From Straminergon stramineum (taxonomy: Eukaryota > Streptophyta > Bryopsida > Hypnales > Calliergonaceae), in assembly GCA_963920665.1 (NCBI GenBank), contig OY987267.1:2914001-2978000 (forward strand): a stretch of 64,000 nt of DNA, given 5' to 3'. The position numbers and the translations under genes were made by a program. A model generated the notes under the pieces. It saw only the letters and a list, made by a program, of their open reading frames with translations. It was not told the origin of the DNA and made no database searches. Of the stretch, positions 21,402-34,047 are shown in pieces (the first letter of the stretch is position 1; every line of letters starts with the position of its first letter).

Positions 21402-23320
21402 TTCTTAGGCAAGGAAAAAGGTAAGATTGTTCTCTCATCAAACATAATGCTTGGAGGCCAATATATATTATATGGACAAAATCTATAGATCAAACAACAT
21501 TATTGTTGATGTGCACATACTTGGGCATGAAGAAGCTTTGATTAATTTTCTTACAACTAATGTTTATATAATAGTGTTAGTGCTAGAGGCCATGTAACAT
21601 AATGGTTTTGTTTTGCATTAGTGGTCACAAGAATGATTTGAAATGTAACCATGGTATTTTTGTTGAGAGGTTAAAAGTTTGAATTGGCATTTGAAACAAG
21701 ACTTGCAAAAGGTGTACATCTTAGAGACTTTGTTGTAGTATTGAAAGATGACTTGAATGTGTTGTGTTTTGCATGGCTCCAAGAAGGCCATTCAATAGGC
21801 ATTTTAGCATCACATCATGTCTAGACATTAAGATTCAATTTCAATATCTGTCAAAATCTTGGAAAAAAAATGGACTACTTGTGAGTCGAGCTTGACAGAT
21901 AGGCCATCCAACTAATAAACAAGCCATCCAAATTTTTTTGCTAATGTTGATTGTCATGTGTTTCATGCGTCCTTACCAACATTGATGGACATCCCGATGC
22001 AAAAAGTTAGTTTCAACATCATGATAGAGAATCCATCCATTTAGGAGCTATTACAAAAGGAAATTTTACTACATGTATGGTGGGTTAAGCATCTACTTTT
22101 CTTTTTGGTATCAATGGCCTTTATTATTTACTTAGTTGTATTAGTGCTAGGAGTGTTGCACTTGAAAACCAATGCCCTATTAATGTTTTTGATTGTAGTT
22201 TGTATTGAAGTAATGATTGATTTTGTGAAGACTGAAGAGTAGCTAGAATCAAAAGAGAGGCATTGCAAAAAAAGCTTTGATAAAGTATAATATTAAAATA
22301 GTTGTTGCTATGAAGTTTGGAAACTTTGTTATGATGGTGATGTTAGTGGTAGGCCAAAATTTGCTACATTTTCATCAAGAGAATATAGCAAGAGGATGGC
22401 AGAATTATGGAAAGGAGAAGAAAATTTTTAACTTCATGAAAATGACTAGCTCTTTCATAGCATGGTAATGCCATACATTCATCAAAAGTGAATGTAGTCC
22501 CAACGCCACTTATATATACTAGAGTAAAGAGGATGATGCAACCTAGACAATAATTGTGTTGCAACAATAAACTTTTATGGTGGGCAATTTTGTGTCTCTC
22601 GACAAGGAGATTAGTAATGGACATTCAACTTCTTATTTGATTTTTAAAATGAATAAATTTCCTTATCCATTATATAATGCAAATTTAGTTCAATTTAGAT
22701 CACAAATTTGAGCTTCCAATCACAAAGTCTTCACTTTGGATGAATCTAAGAGTTTGCAAATATTTCTTCATTAACTCAAGAAAGGGTGTTGGGGCTTTGT
22801 CGTCAAACATGCCCACATATAAGTCCATGGGAAAGAGGATGTCTCATCAAAAGTGTGTAGAACATATGCAAAGAACTTCCATGTTCTACCATTGTCTATA
22901 AAGCGACATTCCATCCCATTTAGGAACAATCAACACCTCAATAACAACTTTTAGATATCAACAAGAAAAAGACCTCTAAGAAACTTGCAATCCGTGATAC
23001 TCTAATTGTTTAAGGCCATATTTGTTATATTGAGACTTTTCGCAATCTCATTTTTATCCTTGACTCGAAGATAAATTACTTTATCTCTTTACTAGTATTT
23101 TTTTATAAATAGGTAATAACACCAACTTTTAGAATTTCATTATAGGATCACTATTTGAGCATTATTTATTTTTGGTTTCAATTACAATTTTTTTAAATGA
23201 ATTTTCAAATAACTAGCATTATGTCTCAAAATGTGCAAAAAGTTTCAATATAATGAATATGGCCGTGTTTGACATCTACCTTGTGAATTTATGACAACTC
23301 GGACCCCTCCTCAAATTGAA
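21402..23320 (+). other. Eroded internal region of the retrotransposon, no domain readable
   Basis: This is where gag/pol should lie, but no frame longer than about 85 codons survives and no protease, reverse transcriptase or integrase motif could be read. The sequence is AT-rich, as expected after long decay of methylated DNA. Confidence 0.4.
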
Positions 23321-24699
23321 AACACTGTAAGAACCCCACTTCTTTTTGGTATTAGACCATGTTAGCTCCCACTTGGGACTCATAGTTTGGTTTTGTTTTT
23401 CAAATTTTGCAATTTAGGAGGTAATTAGATGTAAGAAGCCTAGAATAGAGCGTAAGACCTAAATAAGTTATGATATACCAAAATAGATATTTGGTCTCCT
23501 TTAGGGTTTTAGGTCTAGAAACACCTCAGATGCCCATCTATATATAGGTTAGAACTAGAAACGGTGGAAGTTAAGAAGTTTGAGTGAAGTCACCTAAAAC
23601 AGCCAAACCTACTAAATCAATAGCCCAGTCTAGCTAGAATTGAGCCAAGAGAAGTCCTATGAGATCCCTAGGTAGGTCTTCATTTCCCATTCCACCATTA
23701 AAACCTTAGAAGCTCCAATTGATAGCATTGCAACGGTTACTATATCAAAACAAGCCTTTGGAGGAATCTACAGCCTATGAATTTTGACCTAGGGTTTGGA
23801 GCATGCCAAGGGGTTGCAGGCAAATTCTGTTCACAAAAGATTCCCTATTTCTTATGTATTTAGCAAAGGGTAGGATTTATCCTCCCCATCCCTACATGTG
23901 CAAAGTAACAAAACAGGCATGCATGACCATTGTGGGATTCCCTAAGAGGTCCCACAAAAAGTTTTAGAATTTTCTAACGTGAAGAAATATTCTTTCTGGA
24001 TGGTCAACTGTCGAAATCCACTATGGAAAATTCCTAGAAATTCTCCAAAGGGTGGGAAAATCTCATGCAAAATTGGAATAGGTTCTTTTTTGATAATAAT
24101 GTGCACCGACAAGTTTCGTGACATTCCGACAGCAGGAGGTACTCAAAATGGGAGGTTCCCTCTAATTCAAACGACATGGTAGTACGTGCGGGGAGTTGAC
24201 TAACGTCCCAAGAGTTCACGGAGTGAAAACAAAGTCAACAAAGGATCTTTTCTTACCCCTTTGGACCTTCCAAATCACCTTGGCCAATCACTTACCTTAG
24301 AAATGGCAACCTTCGAAAGTTATATTTTCAACCCTTTTTTGACTAAACTCAGCGCTAGGTTTTGATGGATTTTTTGGGAAGGGAAATGGAGTGGAGGTTC
24401 CATTAGACTAAAAATGGCCTTTTGGAGCCAATAGTGCAATTTTTTTTCAAATTGAATTAAACTCCTAAAGTTAGAAATTGGACTAGCGTAGAAGCTAAGA
24501 AGTCAATATCTTAGTTGTAGACAAAAATCTTATGAAGATCTAGGGTTTCAAGTTTCCATTTGGGGGATGGAATTTCTAGCTTGTGATTTGTGTAGAAGCT
24601 AGGAAGTCAACGCCATACTATAGGTAAAAATCATGAGAAGATTGAGCGTTAGGGATCCCATTCTTGTAACTTAGAGAGTAGGTGGGGTGCCCGGCCACC

Positions 24700-24709
24700 T
24701 ATAAAAAGG
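24700..24709 (+). promoter_or_regulatory. Strong TATA box of a second LTR-like sequence
   Basis: TATAAAAAGG follows a GC-rich CCCGGCCACC. It is followed by a cytosine-rich start region and then T/G-rich sequence, like the U3-R-U5 layout of a plant LTR. The likely LTR begins near TGTAAGAACCCC at about 23326 and extends past 25 kb. No gene follows, so this looks like a retrotransposon promoter remnant. Confidence 0.35.
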
Positions 24710-25244
24710 GCGCCCTTCTTGTTTCAAATCACCTCCATTTTATATTTGGGTCCGTTGGGTCCACTTTTGTTGGAACTTTTGGCGTTTAGCCAAAAACTTT
24801 AGTGGTGCTTGTCTTCTTGTTGTTTTTTGTTTTCTTGGCTTGTCTTTAGCAAGTTGTAGAGGTCTTGGGGTCCCTTTGCACCTTGTGTCTTCTTGTTTTG
24901 TTGTTGCTATGTCTTGTGCCCCTTTTTGGTTGTTTATCTCAAGTTTGTTCAAGTCTTAAGTACCTAATTCTACTAACCTTGAAGAGGACATGTTGTCTTC
25001 TTTCCTTGTGTCTCGTCATGTCTTTTGGAAGTTGTAGGTGTCCATTAGTTCCTTATACTAATCCTAGAGCCAACCCCCGACCGTACCTTGGCGATGCTGC
25101 TTTAGGGGGCCTCTAGTTTGCTTTGAGTCTTATACTAACCATTGATATATTAACACGTGTTTGGATTCCTTGAAGGTGTCTTAAGTCCCTATATTCTACT
25201 AACCTTGTTTAGCTTTGCACATGTCATCATGGGTCCCGCCGGGA

Positions 25245-25440
25245 CAACAAAGTTTTGAACCCCCTAGGTCCTGAGAGTCTTAGATTATGTGTTAAAGTCC
25301 TACCAACAATATAGCTTTGAACCCCAAGGCACCTCCAAGTCTTAGATTTGGTGTTAAATCCAAATCGGTTGTTGAGCTTTGAACCTATCAAGGGTTCACC
25401 TCCAAAGTTTAGTTTTGAAAATATTTTAAAAACAAACTAA
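25245..25440. repeat. Three degenerate ~65-bp tandem units
   Basis: A module with the core GCTTTGAACC ... CACCTCCAAGT-TTAG occurs three times in a row (starting near 25250, 25310 and 25370), each time with the same order of sub-motifs but many differences. It lies downstream of the LTR-like promoter. Confidence 0.45.
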
Positions 25441-25689
25441 AGTTTAATACCCAAAAATAGCAAATAGGTCCTAGTGTGTCCAAGCCTAGAGTTTCCCCCT
25501 ACCTTTATTTGTTATGTCCATCCTTCCTAAGTTCTAGGATCATTTAAGCGTCCTCCTAAGTCCTAGTCCTTGTTTTGTGATTTTCTTAGAGCGAGGCCCA
25601 AACTAGCCTAGTCTAGTCCCCAATAGTAAGAGGCCCCGGCAATATAGAGGCCCGACTAGCATAGAAGCTTTGGCCAACCAAGTTGTTGT

Positions 25690-26340
25690 TGTTTTCTTTT
25701 TTTTTAGACTAGAATGCAAAAGGTAGGGTAACATGGGGTAGAAAAAAAGGGATAGGAGAGGACGAAATTGAGGTAGAGTAGATTGGGATAAGAAAAATGG
25801 TAGAATAGGACAAATTAGAGGTAGGATAGAATAGAAAAGAATTAGAAGGAGGAAAATAGGGAGTAGAATAGGAGTTAAAAGAAAGTGGGAGGAACTTGCA
25901 ACCAAAGGGGACTCAAACATAGAACATTAGCAAGAAACAACATGTCACAAGCCTACACTCTCCACAAAAGCCCTCAACTCTCTCCAAGAGCTACGACAAC
26001 CCAATAAGTGAAGGAAGGAGAGAGCGGGAGGAGGAGTTAGGAGGAGTTCACCAACCACTAGGAGATAGGTTAGGAGTGGTAGAAATTAATTAGGGTTGTA
26101 GAGGTAGTTCAAGGAGTAGTGACCATTAATCCTTCATGAGGTCTAGGTTAGTGGGGTTAAAGGAATGAAGTAGGTGTAAGTGGCCATTAAACGCTTGGAG
26201 TAGGGCTTTAAGAAAGGTAGGTGGCTACTCCAACTACCATACTCTATGTGGAACAAGGGTGAGAATAGAAGGAAAGGAAGAGAAGGAAAAAGAAGGGAAA
26301 GAAAAAAAAGGTGAAGATGGGAAGTTAGCCAAGGGTAGGA
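25690..26340. repeat. Purine-rich low-complexity tracts
   Basis: The plus strand is dominated by A and G in imperfect units such as GGTAGAATAGGA (about 25700-25900) and again as GGAGGAG/AGAAGG (about 26000-26060 and 26265-26325). No coding frame is involved. Such tracts can mark the polypurine side of retroelements or form unusual DNA structures. Confidence 0.5.
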
Positions 26341-27723
26341 AATCCAAGAATTGTATTTAAACTTGATGTTCGGAATTCATTCAAGCAATCATCCAACTCC
26401 ATGAAGGTGACATGGCAATGAGGGATGTGTTGGAGAGAAGTCTCGTTCACCTAGTGGAGGAGCCCCAAGCCAAGGTAGGATACTAATCCCTTCCCCTCCA
26501 TTTTAGTTCATGTACTTGGGAAGAATAGATTAGGGCCAAGGCCTAGGAGTAGGTAGCGCCCTTAAGACAGAGGTTCAGGTTGGATTTAGCTTTAGAATCA
26601 TAAAGTAGAAGCCAAGGGGGTTCCGGGAGTATAAAATACATTCCAAAGTGACTCATAGCAAAGGAGATATGAGCAGATGAAGTTTGGGTAACAACATGGA
26701 TGAAGTTGGGTGGAATTTATCCATCCAAGCCCAAATTTGGAACCTATGCATTAGTTGATATTATAAGATTAGGGTCCAAAATTGGAAGTCATTTGAATTA
26801 GGGAAGGTGTCCAAAGGTATGGATGAAGTTTAGATAGCCTCTTCGAGATTAAACTTCATCCAACCATAGCTCCTTGTAGGAACGTCCAAATCCCATGCAT
26901 CTTAGGTTTTTAGAAATGGCATGACCTGATCGACAAGTGAGGAATGATAGATTTAGATTACATTCAGTTATACTAGGAGACCACAATAATCAAGAGATCG
27001 AGGTAGTTGGAGTAACTTCTACACTTAAGCTAGTTTGGGGGTTCATTGGTGAATTAGAGGACTTAGGAAGCTGAGAAAAGATTCATTGCTTGGAAGGCAC
27101 AATGGATTGATGTTAGGCACCCATTACAATAAAATTCACCCCCTTAAACACAAGAACATGGTTGTACTTGTGTATTTACCAAAGGTGGGTTATTATTCGC
27201 TTACATATCAAAAACACATAATGTCTCACATGACAACAAGATGTCAAAGGTTGGATGGCTTGAAAAGGTAGATTTTTGTGGATGTTGTAGAGAACACTAG
27301 CACATTATTGTAAAAACAAGTGGATGCTATCATTGACATTGATGTTTTTTGACATGACTAAAGACATATTGATGTTTTTTGAATTGTCTAAAAAACCATA
27401 GAGTGCCATGTCAACTAGCACCCCATTATGAGTGTGGATATATTAGTGAAAATTACTATGGTTTGTAGTAAAATGCTAACTAGATGTGAACAATTTAGGG
27501 GATGGGTAGCCATGTGGCATGCTTTGCAAAAAAAGGGAAAGGGATGGATGTACCCCATGGATGAAAAGAAAATCTATTTATACAAGTGGGGTGGTTGGAA
27601 GTGAAACAACCCATATGGAATATATAAAGCAAGAATTGTATTCACAATGAAATTTCTTAGCAACATGTAGATGTTTGAAACAACATCCAAATGTTAGTTA
27701 GTCAAACTCCCATCTCAACAATC
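26341..27723. other. Intergenic DNA, no feature seen
   Basis: No coding or RNA feature was recognised. The text resembles eroded repeat DNA. Confidence 0.45.
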
Positions 27724-27865
27724 CCATACCCTTTGTCTCACCATAGATGGATAGCAGATTTCATTCTAAAAACATCCTCTCTATCCATCATTTTCACTAA
27801 CTTTCAATGAAGTAATTTCTTCATTTTGCCATCAAAAATTCCCTTGATGGTAGATGGTAAGTTTT
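27724..27865. repeat. Dispersed repeat A, copy 1
   Basis: About 140 bp aligns in the same orientation with 34899-35032. The best-conserved core reads TCAATGAAGTAATTTCTTC followed by ATTTTGCCATCAAAA and GGTAGAT. The earlier part, CATACCCT...GGATTTCATT, is also shared. Confidence 0.55.
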
Positions 27866-27954
27866 CCTTAATTCTTGTTGAATTCAACAATTTTTCTTGT
27901 TTATTTTATATTTTATTAAATAATAATTTTTTGTTGACCTTGCCCTATGGATAT

Positions 27955-28430
27955 AGTATGCACCAACTGATGTCTCAAATAACATTTGGACATCAAAGTT
28001 GATGTCTCAAAAAGCACTATTAAAATTCTCAAACAACATAAAAGTATGATAACTAGGCATGCCACATCATCCTTGTTGGTTGTCACGTCATTTTTTCTAT
28101 TGTCATGTCTAGTGCCATATCATGGATGGGCTAGATGAAAAAAATCCCATGTGGCTCTCCTTGCCCATATGGCACTTACATGGTGTTGTTGTGGCCTCTA
28201 CATGCCACTCTCTTCAAAGCTTGGAAGACCATCATTTTTGTGATGTTAGAATAAAACATGTTGAAATTAAGTACATTTTTTCAAATTTTGGGATGTTTTT
28301 TGCTTGTCAATTAAAATATATATTAGCTGATGTCTACACAAAGATCGTTGATGTCAAAAACAACGTTCTTGGATATTTTTTCAAACATCATAAAAAATGC
28401 AAGTTTCTTATAGTAGTCCTTGCACTAGGT
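27955..28430 (+). repeat. Dispersed repeat B, copy 1 (CACTA-like ends possible)
   Basis: About 475 bp aligns over its length with the reverse complement of 63130-63560. Shared landmarks in order are GCACCAACTGATGTCTCAAA, GCCACATCAT, AAAAAAATCCCATGTGGC and GTTTCTTATAGTAG. The other copy ends in CACTAGAAGAAAC, which is like the termini of CACTA transposons, so this may be an old non-autonomous CACTA element. Confidence 0.55.
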
Positions 28431-29703
28431 ATAAAAGGCTAATCTAATGAACATTTCCTCTAATTCTTTGGAGTCCTTGTAGTACCTATCCTCTTAACCC
28501 TAAAAGGACTTTGTAAGCCTCGTAGATATTTTGAAAGTCAAAACTTGAATTTTCACATAATTCTTGATTTTCAATGTTTTCAAGCTTAATAAAAAAAACG
28601 TAGCTCCAATAATCTACTTTTTACTTGACTTGATTTTTTCAAAATTTTTAGAATTATAGAAATATGAGATTAAGTTATAGACATGTATTACTATATGTGA
28701 AAAATATCAAATTTTTGAAATGTGTATTTTAATATAGAAAGCTAGTGAAGTTTGACCAAGCCCAGGCATGAACCTTGTAAGGATGAGCCCATGACCACCA
28801 AGTTCTAGCCTCACTGTCCATTACTTTGTTTGTTATCATTTTTTAGTTGGATATGAATGAAAAATTGTATATTTATTTTGCAGAGATGAAAATCACATGT
28901 TTGCTACAAGTTGTCAATTTTCAACCTTATATGGAAAAATTTGAAATTATTGTGAATTCTTATGAAGAAAATGAAGAAAATTCATATCAAATACAAAATA
29001 TACTCAAAAAAACTGTAATTTCCACTATAGAGGTATAATATAGTGTATAACATCATGGTATAAAAAAATGGTTAGTTTATCATTCTAAAATTTAAAAAAT
29101 CAGCAAACCATGGTTATAGGCCCAAAGTTCATATTACTTTAAAACATTCAAATTTCAGATTTTTTCAAAATTTTCAATTGGAGTAGAAATTGCATTGGAT
29201 AAGCTTCAATTCATTTATTGGACTCAAATTCAAAAAAATCACTTTTATGGCTAGAATTCACATCAACAATAAATAGCAAAGAATGGGCCACATACACTAG
29301 ATGAAATAGTGAAATTAGGTTGCCCCACTCTAATTTCTTGACATTTAACACTATTCAAATATTTTCTGTAATTGTATAAGAATGCACTACTTTTGAAATA
29401 GGTATTGTTGTAATTGGGACTCATGAATCTCCATGTATACAAATGAAAATATTTTTAGAAATATTTGTTGACTTTGATGGCTTTTAAAGTAAATTTCTTA
29501 TTGCAAGGCAACCTAATTGTTAAGGTAACCTAATTTCACTATTTTGTATGTAAGGATGATCAGTGGATGAAGCATCTTCTTTAGAAAAGTCCATAAGATC
29601 ATAATGAGGGACTTAGCAATACTATTCTTTGAAAATGACTCAAATACACTCCAAGTAAATGAATTGGATGGAAAAACATTTTTTTCAAGACTACACTACA
29701 TGG
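28431..29703. other. AT-rich intergenic DNA, no feature seen
   Basis: No coding frame with a motif and no RNA were recognised. Confidence 0.5.
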
Positions 29704-29933
29704 TTAATCCTTGAACGCTGGGTTGGTGACCGTGGAAATCAAGCATTTTGGAACCATGTGACATCATCCACTTTAGAAAAACCAGAAATATTCATTGGGA
29801 GTCAAACTACTATAGAAGATCTTCCCTTTCCACCCCTAATTCCAAGGATGAATAGTTGCAATTCTGTCCTACACAGGAGAATTCCTTGTCATTCATCGGA
29901 CAATAATCGTCTGCCGCATTGCTCAAGGGTTAA
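29704..29933 (-). mobile_element. MITE copy 1, upstream of the HMGB gene
   Basis: The element is bounded by TTAA at both ends (29704-29707 and 29930-29933) with short inverted ends TCCTTGAAC / GCTCAAGGG. Its reverse complement matches 33814-34047 almost throughout, including TTCATCCTTGGAATTAGGGG, AGATCTTCTATAGTAGTTTG and GTGGATGATGTCACA. It sits about 790 bp before the HMGB start codon, so it could contribute promoter sequence. Confidence 0.7.
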
Positions 29934-30721
29934 GGGTTAAATAGACGGGTATGGGTTTGCCTACCTTACTTACTGCCTGTCTTCCTCCTCTGCCCTCATT
30001 CATCACTCCCGCTGGGAAATCCGGGCGAGTCAAGTGGTACGATGTTCATCCAATGGAAGACGGATGTCATTTCCTTAGATCGGACATTCATTCATCAAAA
30101 TCCCAAACCCGCCCATTCTCCAAATGGGTTCCTGTTTCCCGCCCCAGCGCATGGATGAATTTGAAGCTAAAGCGGAACTCAAATTCTCGCGCGCTACCGC
30201 TCCCTCTTGTTCCTTGAGCGCTCGGATTCAAGTCGTGGTCTCTCATGTGCCCTCTGTAGTTTTCCTATTTTGTTAGTTGTTCTGCGTCTTCAGCGCGCTC
30301 CTTCGCTCTGTATATCTTCGCGACTCTCGGTGAGTTCCGTGATCCATTGCATTGCGTCGCAGATTTTCGATTCTTCTGTCGAGTTTTCATTCAGTTTCTT
30401 GCTTGTGTTCATGGTTCTCAGCCTTTCAGTGTTGTTTAGTGTCTTTGTCTCTTGTTTTCCAGTTCATTTTAATTTTAGATAAGCGGAGACGCCTATGTAT
30501 TACTTAATTATCCTTTCTTGCGATTGTCGATGACAGCGGCGTTAGTTTCTTGTGAAACGGTTTTAAAATGCTGGAATTGGTGTTCGAACGTTAGGCTTGG
30601 AGAGCTTGTTTAGGGAGATCACATTGCGTTTGCATTGAGCGTAATAGCTGTTGTCTTACGCTTTGAGTCGCGGTATTTTTAGCCTTTAAGTTCACGAGAC
30701 GTTAAAAGGAGTCTTCCGGTA

Positions 30722-32492
30722 ATGCGAGGCGTGGACATGACAAAGACCGTGGCGATAAAGCAAACCAATCCACAGAACGCTGTGAAACGGGTGTATGTCG
30801 ATCCCAGCGAGTTGAAGCGCAGCGCTAGCGGAAGCGGCTTCACACGCTGGTAATCCCTAATCTCCTTTGAGTGCGGAAACCAGAGGGCTCCTATTCATGA
30901 GTCCACATTTAGTATCGTTAATCTGTATTGAACACTTTTTTTTCATCTGCAGCGAGAAGTGCGAAAAGGATATTGCAGTAGCCAGAGTTGACAGTCACGA
31001 TTGTGAGCAAGAGGCGAAGACAAAGGCTTTAGTGTGTAAGTGAAATTTAACGTTGATGTGATTTTTGAACTGTCGTGAAAACCTCTTTCCTCAGCAGTCT
31101 ATGTATGCAGCTCTCTGATCTTTTATACCTTGTAAATGTAGTGGAACAAATTCTTGAACTCTGACTTCCACCTATCTGTGATAACAGCCAAGATGAAGGA
31201 TCAGGCTGTGAAGAAGAGCGATGACTCAACGTATTGCCTCGTCCCTTGCTTCTGTTGCTATCATTCTAATCTTCTTTTTCCGAAGATTCGATGGTTGATG
31301 TTTGTAAGCTGGTTCTCCTTGTGAATGTTATGATTTCTACTGATTTAATCGGACTCGCTCTTAGACGCTGGACCTTCTCTTACATTCGAAGTATTCTTTT
31401 ATTTTTGTCATCCATGGGTGAAGCTCAATTTAGCCTGCGGAGGTCTCGGTCTCAGGGTGTCTGGTATGAAATTTGCAGAAAGGGGACGAAGCGCAAAACG
31501 GAACCCAAAGCCGTTACCAAGCCCGCGAAGGTTGCGAAGCAGGCGAAAAAGGCCAAGGGCAAAGACCCTAATGCGCCGAAGCGGCCAGCGTCAGGTTTCT
31601 TGATTTTCATGTGAGTGAATTACGCCTTTTGATGTGCTTCTGATCTGCTTCTCTATTTCGAAGCCATAGCATTGGTAGTTGTTTATGGTATTTTTCCTTC
31701 ACAATCTACAGCAGTGACAACCGTACACTATCTGAAAGCTGTCTTTGTCTTCTAATCTTTTAGGGAGACTTTCCGGAAGACTTTTAAGGATGCGAACCCC
31801 GAGGTTAAAGGAGTGGCAGCAGTAAGTGACAATCTATACCCCTTAAGAGATGAGTGCGGGCGTCATTGAGAGTTGCTAGGTCTGCATACTGGATTTGCAT
31901 GCACAGTGATCGTTAATGCTCTAGTTGTACCCTTGCTGATCACATCTGTTTTTGTTGACGCAGGCAGCCAAGGCGGGCGGTGCAAAATGGAAGGAGATGT
32001 CCGAAGAGGTGCTTTCCTGACATAATGTGGTCTCTGATTTTGATTTCCATGGGTCTATATTTCGTCCAAATCGTGAGTATCCTAACATCTGTCTAACGAT
32101 CTGCACTTCTGGTGAGCGCAGGAGAAAGCTGTGTACAATAAAGATGCCGAAGCCAGAAAGGCAGTCTACGAAGTAGCGGTGGCAAAGTACAAGAACAAGG
32201 ATTCCTCCAAGGTTGGTTATGCGTATTTCCATGAATCGGTTCTACTAGTTGTGATGACATTTCACCATCTCTGCTTAGATCTAATAAGAGTTTTGATTTC
32301 TTGACAGGATGACGGAGAGGTGTCCGAAGCTGCTGCGGAAGATGAAGAAGAGGTGAGTTGACTTACCTGCTTGCAGCGTATGAACTTGGTTTATTCTTGG
32401 ATTTTTCTTCCGACTGGTTGTACTTTTGTATTTGACTTTTGACTTGTTCCTTGCTGATTCTTTTTCAGGAAGCTGACGTAGAAGACGAATGA
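30722..32492 (+). CDS. HMG-box protein of the plant zinc-binding HMGB group (9 exons)
   Basis: Exons 30722-30849, 30953-31035, 31188-31230, 31479-31610, 31764-31821, 31964-32008, 32122-32211, 32308-32352 and 32469-32492 all have GT-AG borders and give 215 aa. The protein is a small nuclear architectural factor that bends DNA. Residues 43-60 form C-x2-C...H-x-C (C-E-K-C ... H-D-C), the N-terminal block seen in the Arabidopsis HMGB6-like group. A Lys/Ala-rich basic linker (about 85-113) precedes one HMG box (about 118-190: P-N-A-P-K-R-P, F-R-K-T-F, A-K-W-K-E-M-S, E-E-K-A-V-Y). An acidic tail (about 196-215) follows, as in plant HMGBs. The gene has a GC-rich TATA-less 5' region and is bracketed by two inverted MITE copies. 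The family call is secure; the exact orthologue is not. Confidence 0.9.
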
Positions 32493-33813
32493 CTGTCTGC
32501 TGCGGCGGAAGAAATTCAAGTCAGCCTACTTGGTCGTGACTGATAAGTCTGGTGTTAGTGTTAGCTTGTGTACATAATGATGGACTAGCCAATTTTTTAT
32601 GCTGTCGCGGAACTGTTCTAGTCCGTGGGTAAGACAAAAGCTCCAGTTGGCTAGTGAGGCGGTCGGTTTCTTTCATTTCAATTTGTAGAACTGGCTTGGA
32701 CAATGAATGTATTTCAATTTTACTTTCCAATTGTAGATCGTTTTTCAGATTTGTAGACGTAGTGCTTGCAGTTTTGTCAAAGGCATGAGAATGAGCCCTG
32801 CCACTATCTGTTTACTTCTGCGAGTTGCTATTGGCAAGCAATGTCAAATGATTTTCTACTTACGCTAACTGCGCCCCTTATTTCCACGTTGTAGGCGAAT
32901 TATCGGTGATATCTTGTGAAAACCCAGCATGTTACCTTGTCTAAACTCCGGCCCCTCTCGTTCCAAATTCGTTGTACAGCATACCAGCCCCGATACCAGC
33001 TCGTTCCAATTACCCTACGTTTCGGTTTAGGACGTATTTAATTCAAACTTGCTACACCTACGTTTGATATTGTCCATGCATGAGACCGATGTGTCTACTG
33101 CACCTCGATGACAACAAGTTTGTCACATTTCTTCCCCCCAATTGGCATTTTATGCAAAAATACTATACAATCTCTTTGAATTTATGTTGCAAAACTCAGG
33201 GTGGCAACCCATTTCTGATCAGCGCCCCCCCCCGCCTTTTGGCAATAGAGGGTGCTCTCTTTCCGCGCAGAAGTGAAAGAACGACAGCACCGTCCCTTGC
33301 GCAGTTGTGGCACATTGTGATTGGTATAACACGTAAATCTGGGGTGCATTTTGCAACCAGCCCTTGTGGTATACATGACCAGAGTGGGAGGAATGGAATC
33401 ATCCCTCCCAAAATTCACAGTAATTATACTTTGCCAAATAACAGTTTGGAAAATTATGGAAACATTCTAAATTCTATTTTTGCACATTGGAAAATCCCCT
33501 ACCCCTCCAAGAAACTTGCCCTCTAGATATGTGAAAGTACTGAAGTGGTTGGAAATGGGTTGCCTCCCTTAGTCCGAAAGAGATTGTAGATTATTGTAGA
33601 ATGTTTTGTTTGGACTCTATATATAATCTATGAAGTACTAGCTGCTAAGAATAGGTGTATTTGCATCAATTCGAGGCATTGATTAGTGAAAGTTTGGTGG
33701 TGAAGAGTCACTAAAATCTTACTTATTCTTAAATTGGCTTCCATTGCTCTAAAAAAATTGGATCACCTTTGAGAAATATGAGGCTCACCAATACTAGGAT
33801 GAAGTCTATTATT
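32493..33813. other. 3' flank of the HMGB gene; no gene seen
   Basis: Contains the probable 3' UTR and then intergenic sequence. The 148-codon open frame at 33080-33526 overlaps open frames on the other strand, contains a C9 run and has no recognisable motif, so it is not called. Confidence 0.5.
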
Positions 33814-34047
33814 TTAAACCCCTAAACAAGGAACGTATGTTTTTTGTCCAATGAATAGCAAGGAATTCTCCTTTGTAGGATAGAAGTGCAACTATTCATC
33901 CTTGGAATTAGGGGTGGAAACTAAGGGGAGATCTTCTATAGTAGTTTGACTCCTAATGAGTATTTTTTATTTTTTTAAAGTGGATGATGTCACACGGTTC
34001 CAAAATGGCTGATTTTCATGATCACTAGCTCAATGTTCAAGGGTTAA
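33814..34047 (+). mobile_element. MITE copy 2, downstream of the HMGB gene
   Basis: About 234 bp, TTAA-flanked, inverted relative to the copy at 29704-29933 and highly similar to it. The right end reads TGTTCAAGGGTTAA. Together with copy 1 it makes a long-range inverted repeat with roughly 3.9 kb between the arms that encloses the entire HMGB gene. Confidence 0.7.

Noticed and set aside
26530..26590. A GGTTCAGGTT stretch examined as a possible tRNA B box.
   Set aside because: It lacks the invariant C of the B box and no A box or cloverleaf fits. No tRNA gene was found in the window.
31291..31614. A 107-codon plus-strand frame inside the HMGB locus.
   Set aside because: It runs through an intron into exon 4. 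The spliced model with GT-AG borders gives the known protein family.
33080..33526. A 148-codon open frame downstream of the HMGB gene.
   Set aside because: Overlapping open frames on the other strand, a long C run, no motif and no splice or promoter context. Probably chance.
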